The position numbers and the translations under genes were made by a program. Under the pieces are notes generated by a model. The model worked only from the letters and a program-made list of their open reading frames with translations. It searched no databases and had not been told where the DNA came from. 64,000 nt of DNA from Reyranella massiliensis 521 (GTDB lineage Bacteria; Pseudomonadota; Alphaproteobacteria; Reyranellales; Reyranellaceae), in NCBI RefSeq assembly GCF_000312425.1, contig NZ_HE997181.1:4158045-4222044 (forward strand), given 5' to 3'. Shown piece by piece: positions 10,668 to 22,261 of the stretch (positions within the stretch are counted from its first letter, which is position 1; each line of letters opens with the position of its first letter).

Positions 10668-11456
10668 GTGCCGCGCTACAAGCTCACCATCGAGTATGAC
10701 GGCGAGCCCTTCGTCGGCTGGCAGCGTCAGGAAAACGGTCTTTCTGTACAGGGTGCACTCGAGGACGCCGTCTTTGCCTTCTGCGGCGAACGTGCCGCCG
10801 TCGTCGGTGCCGGCCGCACCGATGCCGGCGTCCATGCCCGCGGACAGGTAGCCCATATCGATCTCGCCGGCGAGAAATCCGCCGAGACCGTGCGGTCCGC
10901 CCTCAACTTTCATCTGAAACCCCATCCGGTCGCCATCGTGCAGGCCGAACCCGCGACGGCGGATTTCCATGCACGTTTCTCGGCGACCTGGCGACGCTAT
11001 CGCTATCGCATCCTCAATCGCCGAGCGCCGCCTGCCCTCGATCGCGGCCAGCTCTGGCATGTTCCCGTGCCGCTCGACGTCGAAGCGATGGCCGATGCGG
11101 CGTCGGTACTGCTGGGCCACCACGACTTCAACAGCTTTCGCTCGACCTCCTGTCAGGCGCTCTCGGCCCTGAAGACCCTGGATTTGCTCACCGTCAGTCG
11201 AAACGGCGACGAGATCACGCTCGACGTCGGCGCCCGCTCCTTCCTGCACAATCAGGTACGCATCCTGGCCGGTACGCTCCAGCTCGTGGGCCGCGGCCAA
11301 TGGAGCCGCCGCGACGTCGAACAGGCGCTGGCGGCCCGCGACCGCACGCGCGCCGGCCCGACGGCGCCGCCTCAGGGCCTTTGCTTCATGGAGGTGCGCT
11401 ACGACCTAGGTGCTAATCGCCGGAGCGATCCCGAGGAAACGGTCGACGATCACTGA
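10668..11456 (+). CDS. truA: tRNA pseudouridine(38-40) synthase
   Basis: 262 residues if the GTG at 10668 is the start, four bases after the fmt stop; this gives the canonical N-terminus VPRYKLTIEYDG. An upstream in-frame ATG at 10587 would lie inside fmt and add non-homologous residues. The catalytic Asp is Asp52 in GRTDAGVHA. TruA makes pseudouridine at positions 38-40 of the anticodon stem-loop. The protein extends some 17 residues past the usual C-terminal RYDL, and the 3' end overlaps the convergent membrane-protein gene by about 50 bp, so the exact stop may reflect a recently extended reading frame. Confidence 0.95.
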   Translation: MPRYKLTIEYDGEPFVGWQRQENGLSVQGALEDAVFAFCGERAAVVGAGRTDAGVHARGQVAHIDLAGEKSAETVRSALNFHLKPHPVAIVQAEPATADFHARFSATWRRYRYRILNRRAPPALDRGQLWHVPVPLDVEAMADAASVLLGHHDFNSFRSTSCQALSALKTLDLLTVSRNGDEITLDVGARSFLHNQVRILAGTLQLVGRGQWSRRDVEQALAARDRTRAGPTAPPQGLCFMEVRYDLGANRRSDPEETVDDH

Positions 11457-11990
11457 GAGGAAGCGCGACGGCACCCAGTTGACCAGCAGCAGCATGAACG
11501 ACTGCAGCCAGCTCGCCTTCAGGACCGACCGTGTCACCGCGAGGAACCAGTAGAAGAGCAGACCATAGAGGCCGAGCTGAATCAGGACCGCGGCAGCCGT
11601 CGGCAGGATCGACGCCAGGATGACGGCAACCACTGCCACGATCATGAGCGGCAGGTTCACCCAATTGAGAGCAGAGATATAGCGCGGATACTGCCCCACC
11701 CAGTTCTGACGTCGGGCAATCTCGAAGAAGATGACCGGAAACAACAGCCAATCGACGGTGTAGCGCAGCGCCTCGACGAGGACGATCTCCCATCCTTCGG
11801 CCGTCGTCGTCACGTTCGAGTAGAGAATCATCAGAACCACGGCGTAGAGCGGCGCCACCAGGATCATCACCTGGAACGAACGCAGGCAGCTCTCGGCCGT
11901 GTTGTCGAAATAGGATGGCGCCCCCGGATCGCGTTGCAGGAAGCCAAGCGCTCCCTGCATGCCGCGGGCGATTTCCCCGGCGCTCAGCAC
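11406..11990 (-). CDS. small integral membrane protein, function unknown
   Basis: 194 residues from a GTG at 11990; the longer open frame upstream is only an out-of-phase reading of dapE. Starting there the protein reads MLSAGEIARGMQGALGFLQRD and then has about five hydrophobic segments: MILVAPLYAVVLMILY, a weaker one around WLLFPVIFF, MIVAVVAVILASILP, IQLGLYGLLFYWFL and SFMLLLVNW. It starts 7 bp after the dapE stop, so it is the downstream partner of dapE in an operon. I do not recognise the family; its layout is like other Yip1/DUF-type alphaproteobacterial inner-membrane proteins. Confidence 0.75.
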   Translation of the reverse strand: MLSAGEIARGMQGALGFLQRDPGAPSYFDNTAESCLRSFQVMILVAPLYAVVLMILYSNVTTTAEGWEIVLVEALRYTVDWLLFPVIFFEIARRQNWVGQYPRYISALNWVNLPLMIVAVVAVILASILPTAAAVLIQLGLYGLLFYWFLAVTRSVLKASWLQSFMLLLVNWVPSRFLSVIVDRFLGIAPAIST

Positions 11991-11997
11991 GATCCGC

Positions 11998-13185
11998 TCA
12001 GGCCGCGAAGTAGCGGTCGAGCACTGTTTCGTAGACGCGGGCCAGCGTCTTGAGGTCGGCGATAGCGCTCTTCTCGTCGACCTTGTGCATGCTCTCGCCG
12101 ACCAGGCCGAACTCGAGGACCGGACAATAGCTGCGAATAAAGCGTGCATCCGAAGTACCGCCGGTGGTCGAAAGCTCGGCCTCGACACCGGCCACGTCGC
12201 GGATCGCGCCGGCGACGAGATCGCTGAGCGAACCCGGCGGCGTGTAGAACGACTCGCCCGAGACCGAGACCTCGTACTCGATCGTGCCGTTACCGCCGAT
12301 CGCGGCGCTGGCACGTTCGATACGCTCCTGCAGATGAGCCAGCAGGGTCTTGGAGGTCCAGAGATCGTTGAAGCGCGTGTTGAAGCGGGCGCGCACGACA
12401 CCCGGCGCGATGTTGGTCGCCTTGTTGCCGACATCGACGGTGGTGAACTGCAGCGAGGTCGGCTGGAAATGCGTGCTGCCCTTGTCGATCGGCTCGCGCA
12501 CCAATGCTTCGATGATGGCCGACAGGCGATGGACGGCATTGTCGAGGCGCTCGGGATAGGCGACATGGCCCTGCACGCCGCGCACCGTCAGGTCGACCGT
12601 CATGCTGCCGCGCCGACCGATCTTCATCATGTCGCCGAAGCGCTTCGAGCTCGTCGGTTCGCCGACCACGCAGACATCGATGGTCTCGCCGCGCTCGGCG
12701 AGGCGCTTCAGCATCTTCACGGTACCGTTGACCGCAGGCCCTTCCTCGTCGCCGGTAATCAGGAGGCTGATCGAGCCGCCGAAATCGCGGCCGCGACGGC
12801 TGAGGAATCGGGCCGTAGCATCGGTGAAGGCCGCGATCGCCCCCTTCATGTCGGCGGCACCACGGCCGAACAGATAGCCGCCCGACAGCTCGGCCGCGAA
12901 GGGACCGATCGTCCAGGAGGAAAGATCGCCCACCGGCACCACGTCGGAATGGCCGGCAAAGCAGAAATGGCGGCCCCCCGTGCCGATTCGGGCATAGAGG
13001 TTGGCGACATCGTCGGTGCCGGCCTGCGTGAAATCCATGCGCTCGCAGCGGAAGCCCAGCGGCTCCAGCGTGCGCTCGAGAATCTGCAATGCGCCCGCTT
13101 CCTTCGGCGTCACGCTTTCGCAGCGGACCAGGGCGCGCGTCAGTTCGACGACATCGGTGACATTGGGAGCCAGGGTATCGGGCAT
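11998..13185 (-). CDS. dapE: succinyl-diaminopimelate desuccinylase
   Basis: 395 residues, an M20-family di-zinc amidohydrolase. It removes succinate from N-succinyl-LL-diaminopimelate in the lysine/meso-DAP branch that feeds peptidoglycan. Motifs in order: RCESVTPKEAGAL near the N-terminus, the metal-binding His/Asp in FAGHSDVVPVG, the catalytic-Glu region LLITGDEEGPA, a lid domain about 180-290, and TTGGTSDARFI near the C-terminus, which is typical of DapE rather than other M20 enzymes. It lies between smc (with terminator) upstream and the small membrane protein downstream. Confidence 0.96.
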   Translation of the reverse strand: MPDTLAPNVTDVVELTRALVRCESVTPKEAGALQILERTLEPLGFRCERMDFTQAGTDDVANLYARIGTGGRHFCFAGHSDVVPVGDLSSWTIGPFAAELSGGYLFGRGAADMKGAIAAFTDATARFLSRRGRDFGGSISLLITGDEEGPAVNGTVKMLKRLAERGETIDVCVVGEPTSSKRFGDMMKIGRRGSMTVDLTVRGVQGHVAYPERLDNAVHRLSAIIEALVREPIDKGSTHFQPTSLQFTTVDVGNKATNIAPGVVRARFNTRFNDLWTSKTLLAHLQERIERASAAIGGNGTIEYEVSVSGESFYTPPGSLSDLVAGAIRDVAGVEAELSTTGGTSDARFIRSYCPVLEFGLVGESMHKVDEKSAIADLKTLARVYETVLDRYFAA

Positions 13186-13227
13186 GGCCGGACACTACAT
13201 CCGCCCCCTTCCAAAGAGAAGGGTGCC

Positions 13228-13265
13228 CAAAAGAGAAGGGCGCCGGCTCAGGCCCGCCGGCGCCC
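13228..13265 (-). terminator. rho-independent terminator after smc
   Basis: Read on the minus strand, a 10-bp perfect stem GGGCGCCGGC / GCCGGCGCCC (13265-13256 with 13247-13238) encloses an 8-base loop and is followed by TTCTCTTTT. It lies 41 bp past the smc stop and ahead of dapE. An imperfect copy of the tail, AAAGAGAAGGG in plus-strand terms, occurs again at 13213-13223. Confidence 0.88.
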
Positions 13266-13305
13266 AGTCATTTGAGAGGAAGATAGTCTTGCTTGCTTAT
13301 TCGAC

Positions 13306-16300
13306 TCAGGCCACCAGGCGGTCGGCCTCCTGCAGATTGACCGAGACGAGCTGGGAGACGCCCTGCTCGGCCATGGTCACGCCGTAGAGACGATCCATGC
13401 GCGCCATGGTGACGCGATGGTGGGTGACGACCAGGAAGCGCGTGTCGGTGCGACCGGCAATGTCGTTCACCAGGCCACAGAAGCGTTCCACGTTCAGATC
13501 GTCCAGCGGTGCGTCCACCTCGTCCAGCACGCAGATCGGCGCCGGGTTGGTCATGAACACCGCGAACAGCAGCGAGAGAGCGGTCAAGGCCTGCTCGCCG
13601 CCCGAGAGCAGCGACATGACCTGCAGCTTCTTGCCCGGCGGGCTGGCATGGATCTCCAGGCCGGCCTCCAGCGGGTCCTCCGACTCGGTCAGCCTGAGTT
13701 CGGCCTTGCCGCCGCCGAACAGCTTGGTGAAGAGCTGCTGGAAGTGCCCGCTAACCTGCTCGAAGGCGGCGAGGAAGCGCTCGCGGCCCTCGCGGTTCAG
13801 GCTCTGGATACCCTGGCGCAGGCGACCGATGGCGGCGACCAGATCGTCGCGTTCGGTCGTCATGCCGGTGATCTGCTGCTCGAGCTCGTTGGCTTCTTCC
13901 TCGGCGCGCAGGTTCACCGCGCCCATGGTCTCGCGCTCGTGCACCAGACGTTCGAGCTTGTGCTCGGCCTTATCGAGTTCGGGCAGCTCGTCCAGCGTCT
14001 GCACCTCGGCCAGCGCCAGCACGCCCTCGGGCTCGCAGCGCAGGCGCTCGACGATACGCTCGACGACCGCCTCGCGATCCTTGGTCGCCTGCTCCATCAA
14101 ACCCTCGCGGCGCACACGGCTCTCGCGCGCCTGACCCATTTCGGTCTCGGCCTGCCTCAGCGCCTTGTCCGCTTCGCCGAGCCGCGTCTCGCCGATGGCC
14201 AGCCGGTCGGCGGCTTCCTGGCGGTTGGCCTCGGCCTTTTCGATCTCGTCGGCCAGCGTCTCGCGCTTGGCTTCGATTTCCTCCGGCTTGGCGGACAACT
14301 CGGCAATGGCGGCGGCAGTCTGTTCGCGGCGGGCGTCGAGTTCGACGATCTGGCTGTCGGCATCCTCCAGGCGCTTGGCCCAGCCATCGCGATCCCGCTC
14401 GATCTGCCCCAGCCGCTCGACCCGCATCGCCGATTCGCGCGCAAGGCGGCTGCACTGCGCTTCGGCCTCGACAAGAGCGGCGCGCAGCTCGGCAATGCGA
14501 GCACGGAGCTGGCCGGCCTCGACGCGATCGGCCTGGCCGTCGGAGATCGACGACAGACGCGCCTCGCGGAAGGTGCGGCGCATCTCAACGTCCGCGATGT
14601 CGCCGGTCACCTCGGCGCGCAGCTGCTCGATGCCGTTCAGGCGTGTCCGCAGTTGGTCCGTGCGGCGCGCCACCTCGACATGACGATCGCGTGCCTGCGC
14701 AGCATTGCGCTCGGCCGCGGAAATCGCGGACTGCGAGGCCCGCTCTGCCGCACGCGTGGCCTCGCCGGCTTCCTGCGCCTTGCGGCGCGAGGCCTCGGCG
14801 ATCTGACGCTCGTGCGCACGTGCCTGCTCGACGCAGGTCTTCTCGGCATCACGCGCGGCTGCGAGCCAGATCTTTTCCGCATCGACACGAGCCTGTTCGG
14901 CTGTCTGCTCGGCGACCACCCCGTCGATCTGGAGACGGATCTCGGCTAGGCGGTTGCGCTGGCTGAGACGCACGGCGGCGGTAGAGGGAGCGCCGGCCCG
15001 CATCGTGTAACCGTCCCAGCGCCAGACCGCGCCTTCGCGGCTGACGAGCTGCTGACCGGGCTTGAGGCCGGCTTGCAGCGCGGCACCCGTGGCGTCGTCC
15101 GCCACGATGCCGATGAAGGCCAGGCTCCGGGCAAGTTCCGGCAGGGTCTGGACATGAGCGCCGAGCGGCGTCACGCCTTCTGGCAGCGCCGGCGCATCGG
15201 CCAGCGGTTCGAGCGGCAGCCAGTGCACCGGCGCACCGCGATCCGACGAGGCTTCGAGCTCGTCGCCGAACGCCGCGCCCAGCGCCTTCTCGAAGCCCGG
15301 CTCGACGGTCAGCGCATCAAGCAGCGGCGGCCAGAGTGAATCGGCGGCCGACTTGAGCGCAGCGGCAACGCCCGCTTCCTCGGCGCGCAGCTTGGTCAGG
15401 CGCGCATTGGTCTTCTGCAGCGTTTCGACGGCGGCGGTGTGGCTGGCTTCGGCAGCCTGCCGTTCGGCAGCACGCGCACGCTCCATGTCGAGACGCTCGG
15501 CCTCGGCTTTGGCAACTGCGGCGCGGGCCGCCTCGGACTCGTAGCGCTCGGCTTCGCGGGCCGCCTCGATCGCGTCCTGGCCCTGGTAACGCGCCTCTTC
15601 CAAAGCCACGCGAGCGGCTTCGAGCGCTTCCTCGACCTCGGGCAGCGCCGGCAGGCTCGCCAGCTCGTTCTCGATCTGCTGCTGCTGCGCGGCGACCTCA
15701 TTGCGGCGCACGGTCAGACGACGCAGGCGATCCTGCAGCTCGGACAGTTCGCGGCCGACGCTCTGGCGCAGCGCCTCGTCGGCGGCGATCTGGCGGGTCA
15801 GCTGATCGAGTTCGATCTCGGCCGTGCCGGTCTCGGCCTGAGCCGTGTCGCGCGCCTCCTGAGCGGCCTCGGCGCGATCTTCCTCGCCGACCTGATCCTC
15901 TTCGAGCCGCGTACGTTGAGCGTCCAGCTCGGCGATGGCCTTTTCAGCATCGCCCTTGCGTCCCTGCTCGCGGGCAAGGTCCTGCTCGGTCTGCTGCAGA
16001 CGGGTTTCGGCTTCGAGCTGGGCGGCGGCCACACGTTCGGCTTCGGCCGTCAGCGCATCGTGCGCCACGCGCAGGCGCTGCAAGGCGGCCGCAGCAGCCG
16101 CTTCGTCGTTGCGCAGCGGTGGTAACGCCGTGGCGGCTTCGGCCTGCGCCGTGGTGGCAAGGCCGACCAGGCGGGTGAGATCGGCAACCTGCGCCTCGGC
16201 TTCCTTCAACCGCTCGCCCGATTCGGCCAGTTCGCGCTCGGCGTTAGCGAGCTTCAGTGCCAGCACGGAGGCTTCGGCACGGCGGATATGGTCGGAGAGG

Positions 16301-16962
16301 TTGCGATAGCGGCTGGCCTGGCGCGCCTGGCGCTTCAGGCCCTTATGCTGCTCCTCAAGGGCCACCAGCACGTCCTGCACGCGGGCGAGGTTCTGCTCGG
16401 CGGCGCGCAGGCGCAGCTCGGCCTCGTGGCGGCGGGCATAGAGGCCGGTGATGCCGGCGGCCTCGTCGATGACCATACGGCGGTCGGCCGGCTTGGCATT
16501 GATCAGGGTTCCGATACGGCCCTGGCTCACCAGCGCGGTCGAGCGCGAGCCCGTCGCGGCATCGGCAAACAGCGTCTGCACGTCGCGGGCGCGAATCTCG
16601 CGGCCGTTCACCGAATAGGCCGAGCCGTGGCCGCGCTCGATGCGGCGCACGACGTCGAGCTGGTCGGTATCGTTTACCATCGCCGGCGCGGTGCGGGTCT
16701 TGTTGTCCAGCGACAGCATCACTTCGGCGATGTTGCGCGCCGGCCGCGTGCCGGCGCCCGCGAAGATGACGTCCTCCATCTCGCTGCCGCGCATCTGCTT
16801 GGCCGAGGTCTCGCCCATGACCCACTTGAGCGCTTCGACGAGGTTCGACTTTCCGCAGCCGTTGGGCCCGACGATTCCGGTCATCCCGGGCTCGATCGCG
16901 AGCTCCGTCGGATCGACGAAGGACTTGAAGCCGGAAAGCCGGAGCTTGTCGAACTGGACCAT
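13306..16962 (-). CDS. smc: chromosome segregation protein SMC
   Basis: 1218 residues, at the long end for SMC. The N-terminal ATPase half has Walker A GPNGCGKSN (about 33-41). Long Glu/Ala/Arg-rich coiled coils flank a hinge at about 530-660, recognisable around FEKALGAAFGDELEA and GQQLVSREG. The C-terminal half has the ABC signature LLSGGEQALTALSLLF and Walker B VLDEVDAPLDD. Working as a dimer with ScpA and ScpB, it extrudes DNA loops and aligns chromosome arms. The stop is followed by a strong terminator. A DsbA-like gene lies 22 bp upstream of its start, so smc may be read from that promoter. Confidence 0.96.
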   Translation of the reverse strand: MVQFDKLRLSGFKSFVDPTELAIEPGMTGIVGPNGCGKSNLVEALKWVMGETSAKQMRGSEMEDVIFAGAGTRPARNIAEVMLSLDNKTRTAPAMVNDTDQLDVVRRIERGHGSAYSVNGREIRARDVQTLFADAATGSRSTALVSQGRIGTLINAKPADRRMVIDEAAGITGLYARRHEAELRLRAAEQNLARVQDVLVALEEQHKGLKRQARQASRYRNLSDHIRRAEASVLALKLANAERELAESGERLKEAEAQVADLTRLVGLATTAQAEAATALPPLRNDEAAAAAALQRLRVAHDALTAEAERVAAAQLEAETRLQQTEQDLAREQGRKGDAEKAIAELDAQRTRLEEDQVGEEDRAEAAQEARDTAQAETGTAEIELDQLTRQIAADEALRQSVGRELSELQDRLRRLTVRRNEVAAQQQQIENELASLPALPEVEEALEAARVALEEARYQGQDAIEAAREAERYESEAARAAVAKAEAERLDMERARAAERQAAEASHTAAVETLQKTNARLTKLRAEEAGVAAALKSAADSLWPPLLDALTVEPGFEKALGAAFGDELEASSDRGAPVHWLPLEPLADAPALPEGVTPLGAHVQTLPELARSLAFIGIVADDATGAALQAGLKPGQQLVSREGAVWRWDGYTMRAGAPSTAAVRLSQRNRLAEIRLQIDGVVAEQTAEQARVDAEKIWLAAARDAEKTCVEQARAHERQIAEASRRKAQEAGEATRAAERASQSAISAAERNAAQARDRHVEVARRTDQLRTRLNGIEQLRAEVTGDIADVEMRRTFREARLSSISDGQADRVEAGQLRARIAELRAALVEAEAQCSRLARESAMRVERLGQIERDRDGWAKRLEDADSQIVELDARREQTAAAIAELSAKPEEIEAKRETLADEIEKAEANRQEAADRLAIGETRLGEADKALRQAETEMGQARESRVRREGLMEQATKDREAVVERIVERLRCEPEGVLALAEVQTLDELPELDKAEHKLERLVHERETMGAVNLRAEEEANELEQQITGMTTERDDLVAAIGRLRQGIQSLNREGRERFLAAFEQVSGHFQQLFTKLFGGGKAELRLTESEDPLEAGLEIHASPPGKKLQVMSLLSGGEQALTALSLLFAVFMTNPAPICVLDEVDAPLDDLNVERFCGLVNDIAGRTDTRFLVVTHHRVTMARMDRLYGVTMAEQGVSQLVSVNLQEADRLVA

Positions 16963-16984
16963 CTACACCACGCCTGTCTGTTAC

Positions 16985-17644
16985 TTACTTGGCTAGCTTG
17001 CCGAACACGCCGTCGAGATCCTCGACCGAGCGCGATCCGCGATAGAGCTGGCCGTTGATGAACAGGGTGGGCGTCGAGTTGACGCCCATCTGCTCGCCGG
17101 CCTTGTAGTCGTTGATCACGGCGTTGCTCATCGCCTCGTTGGCGAGACAGGCCTTGATTTCGTTCTCCCCCATGCCGGCGATGCGCAGCGGCTTGGCGAG
17201 TTCGGTCAGCGGATCGGCGGAGGCCAGCCATTGCGGCTGACCGCGGAAAATGATGTCGAGAACGCCGAAATAACGGTCGTTGCCGGCGCATTCGGCGATC
17301 TGGGCAGCCTTGGCCGCCACCTGGTCGAGCGGGAAGTCGCGATAGACCAGCTTCACCTTGCCGGTATCGATCCACTTCTTCTTGATCTCAGGCAGGACCT
17401 GCGTGTGGAATTGCGCACAGTGCGAGCAGGTCAGCGAGGCATATTCGATGACGGTGATCGGGGCCTTGGGGTCGCCCAGGACATGGTCGCCGGGCTGAAC
17501 GGCCGCCAAAGCGGACGAATCCGGGGTCGCCACCGCGGCCACGGGCGCCGTGCCCGTTGTGGCAGGACGGGTGCCGAAATAGGCGCCAGCCGCAATCGCG
17601 GCCACCGCCACGACCCCGCCGGCGACGATCAAGATATTCCGCAT
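16985..17644 (-). CDS. DsbA-family thiol:disulfide interchange protein
   Basis: 219 residues. An N-terminal membrane anchor or uncleaved signal (residues 5-23, VAGGVVAVAAIAAGAYFG) places the rest in the periplasm. The thioredoxin-like DsbA domain carries the active site CSHC at 73-76 and the cis-Pro segment NSTPTLFING near the C-terminus. Such proteins oxidise or isomerise cysteines of exported proteins. It lies directly upstream of smc and directly downstream of a second, related DsbA domain (17699-18769). The two share VLGDPKAP/VLGKPDAP, so they look like a tandem duplication. Confidence 0.93.
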   Translation of the reverse strand: MRNILIVAGGVVAVAAIAAGAYFGTRPATTGTAPVAAVATPDSSALAAVQPGDHVLGDPKAPITVIEYASLTCSHCAQFHTQVLPEIKKKWIDTGKVKLVYRDFPLDQVAAKAAQIAECAGNDRYFGVLDIIFRGQPQWLASADPLTELAKPLRIAGMGENEIKACLANEAMSNAVINDYKAGEQMGVNSTPTLFINGQLYRGSRSVEDLDGVFGKLAK

Positions 17645-17698
17645 TCCGTCTTCCTCTCCACTACATCTTGGGAATTACGCCTGTGGGGAGTCAAACGT

Positions 17699-18769
17699 TT
17701 ACCGCCCCACCTGGCGTAATATTGCTGCGATGGCGTCGGCGCCGCCGGGATTGCCGTAGTTCTGCTCGTTGATGAACACCGTCGGGGTGAACCGAACCCC
17801 CAACATCTGGCCCGACTGCACGTCGTTGATGACTTTGTCCAAAAGCCGGTCGTTGGCGATACAGGCCGCCGCCCCTTCGGGCGTCACCCCGAAATCCGCC
17901 AGCACCGTCAGCAGTTCCGTCGCAGGATCGGGCGCGGTCATCCACTGGACCTGCGTGCGAAAGAGCGTGTCGACCGCGTCGAAGAATTTGTCGGGGCCGC
18001 TGCATTCGGCCAGCACGCTGGCGCGCGTCGCCACGCCATCGGAAGGGAAGTGGCGATGGATCAGGCGCATCTTGCCGGTCTCGATCCATTCGCGGCGCAA
18101 TACCGGCATCACGGCGGCATTGAAGTTGGCGCAGTGCGGGCAGGTGAAGGAGGCGTAGTCGATCAGGACGTTCGGTGCGTCCGGCTTGCCCAGCACGTGG
18201 TCGTCCGGCAGCGGGTCGAGGAACTTCGCCGCCGATTGCGCCTGCAGGTTATCGCCGAGGAAGAGCGCCCCAAGGCCGCCGATCAGCAGGCTGCGCCGCC
18301 CCGTTGAGATGCGCGCACCGAGCCGCGCCAGGGCGGCCCGCAGTTCGGGATCTTTCACGTCAGCAACCTTGTTCGCGATCTCACGCTCGACGGCAGCATC
18401 GGGGCGCTTCACCTTGGGTTTGGCCGGAGGGGCCGCGATCGCGCCCTGGACGAGGCGCAGTTCGTCGATCAGCCGGTGCCCGAAATAGGCGTTCACGCGC
18501 TCCACGACCTGACTGCTCCTGTGCTGGACCTCGAGCGCGGCCGCGCCGGACACTTTGAGGCGCAGCACCTTGCCGCTGCCGGATCGAGCGCTTCGGGCTC
18601 CGCGAGCGGAGAGGAGAGCGTCCGGCCGGGTGACGCGCGCCAGCTCGGGACCGACGATGGCCGACCACTCCGCTTTCAGTCGCACGACCGAGGCGTCCCG
18701 GCCTTTCGCCATGCCGGACGTTAGCCTCTGGGCCAGCCCGCCGATCGCACGGAAGCCGTTTTCCCGCAT
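17699..18769 (-). CDS. DciA-like (DUF721) domain fused to a DsbA-family domain
   Basis: 356 residues from the ATG at 18769, chosen because GAAAGG lies 5-6 bases upstream; an upstream GTG/ATG would overlap mutY's start. Residues 1-155 are a DUF721/DciA-like domain (LAQRLTSGMAKGR, WSAIVGPELARVTRP, and the family's C-terminal PELRAALARLGARI). At 157-178 comes a Tat-like signal (GRRSLLIGGLGALFLG...LQAQ), then a DsbA domain with CPHC at 210-213 and RFTPTVFINEQ. In related bacteria these are two neighbouring genes (replicative-helicase loader and periplasmic thiol oxidase). Here no stop separates them. Either a true fusion, an internal start for the exported part (for example a GTG near codon 138), or a sequencing error that removed the frame break. 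Confidence 0.85.
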   Translation of the reverse strand: MRENGFRAIGGLAQRLTSGMAKGRDASVVRLKAEWSAIVGPELARVTRPDALLSARGARSARSGSGKVLRLKVSGAAALEVQHRSSQVVERVNAYFGHRLIDELRLVQGAIAAPPAKPKVKRPDAAVEREIANKVADVKDPELRAALARLGARISTGRRSLLIGGLGALFLGDNLQAQSAAKFLDPLPDDHVLGKPDAPNVLIDYASFTCPHCANFNAAVMPVLRREWIETGKMRLIHRHFPSDGVATRASVLAECSGPDKFFDAVDTLFRTQVQWMTAPDPATELLTVLADFGVTPEGAAACIANDRLLDKVINDVQSGQMLGVRFTPTVFINEQNYGNPGGADAIAAILRQVGR

Positions 18770-18821
18770 GGACCCTTTCAAACTCCACTCCGTATGGTAG
18801 GCCACACCCCGTTGCCTGACC

Positions 18822-21034
<2,213 letters not shown>

Positions 21035-21141
21035 TCAAATCACACGACTACCCACCAGCCCTAGCGAAGACGCGATAGCCCATGCGCGATCACGCCTGAC
21101 ATCTTCTCCTTCTCGCACGGCACTCGGGCGGAGAGGAAAAC

Positions 21142-22245
21142 ATGATCGTCGATTGCCACGCCCATGTGTTCACGCATTGGATCGGCGCCTGCGGACATCC
21201 GACGCGCGAGATTCACAAGCGCTACCTGCAGCGGGTCGTCACCCGAACGGTCGCATCGACTTTCCGACTCCGCGATGGCGCACACGCCGACACAAAGGCC
21301 CTGTTCCGCGCCGGAGAGGAAGGATGGACCGGCCTCGCGAACGTCGATTTCCGCGTCGGCCGCTTTGGGCAGCTCGAGTTCACGCACGACGGTGAAGACT
21401 ATGCCATCCAGTACATGCCCGTGGGCATGCAGGAGATGACCGCGCCGCCAGAGCTCATGCTGGCCCAGATGATGAACGCCGGCGTCGATCACTGCCTGCT
21501 GCAGGCAGGCGGCGGCTATGGCGCGATGACCGAGATGAACGCTTTCGCCGAGCGGCAGTTTCCCGGGAAGATGACCGGCCTGATGCATGTCGACGAAGCG
21601 ATGGCCGGGCACCCCGAGCAACTCGCCGAGATCGACCATGCCTTCGACGTGCTGAAGCTTCGCGGACTCTATTTCAACGTCGATTCGCTGAGCCGCCATG
21701 GCTTCCCCTGGCCGCTCGATGCGCCGCAGATGGAGGCGTTCTGGGCCAAGGTCGCCGAATTGGGACTCGTGCTGTGCCTCGAATTCAGCTCTGGGCCGAG
21801 CTACGACATGGCGGGCTACATGGCGCACGTCACCGCCTTCGGCCGGGTGCTCGCGCGACACAAAGACCTGCGCGTGCATCTGGCGATGAGTCCGCCTGTT
21901 GCCTACTTCGCCAGGAATGGGCGGTACGAGTTCCCCGAGGAACTCCTACGCCTCTACCGCCACGAGCCGTTGGTGCTGGAAGTGGTTTTTCCGATCACCT
22001 ATGGCGGGATCTGGGACTACCCCTACCCCGAGGCACAGACGCTGATTGCCGACATGCGCGATCAGCTTGGTGCCGAACGGCTGGTCTGGGGTTCCGACAT
22101 GCCGAACGTGGAACGGTTTTGTACGTACAAGCAGTCGCTCGACTATGTGAGGCGATACTGCCCGTTCCTGACTGCGCGCGAAAAAGACCTGATCCTCGGC
22201 GACACCTGCGCGGCCTTCTATGGGATCAGGAGGGCAGACACCTGA
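21142..22245 (+). CDS. amidohydrolase family protein (TIM-barrel metal hydrolase)
   Basis: 367 residues. It opens directly with the metal-binding HxH motif in MIVDCHAHVF, and near the C-terminus has the conserved Asp of GSDMPN, as in the amidohydrolase_2 family that includes decarboxylases such as ACMSD and gamma-resorcylate decarboxylase and various lactonases. The last helix DTCAAFYGI is also typical. Start: ATG after GGAGAGG. It is isolated, between divergent ccrM and a convergent binding-protein gene, so the substrate cannot be inferred. It is probably cytoplasmic, since there is no signal peptide. Confidence 0.88.
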   Translation: MIVDCHAHVFTHWIGACGHPTREIHKRYLQRVVTRTVASTFRLRDGAHADTKALFRAGEEGWTGLANVDFRVGRFGQLEFTHDGEDYAIQYMPVGMQEMTAPPELMLAQMMNAGVDHCLLQAGGGYGAMTEMNAFAERQFPGKMTGLMHVDEAMAGHPEQLAEIDHAFDVLKLRGLYFNVDSLSRHGFPWPLDAPQMEAFWAKVAELGLVLCLEFSSGPSYDMAGYMAHVTAFGRVLARHKDLRVHLAMSPPVAYFARNGRYEFPEELLRLYRHEPLVLEVVFPITYGGIWDYPYPEAQTLIADMRDQLGAERLVWGSDMPNVERFCTYKQSLDYVRRYCPFLTAREKDLILGDTCAAFYGIRRADT

Positions 22246-22261
22246 TCGCAGGCGCCGGTCC

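Noticed and set aside
11991-12566. N-terminal extension of the small membrane protein
   Set aside because: It reads dapE in another frame (Ser/Arg/Pro-rich); the membrane protein begins after the dapE stop.
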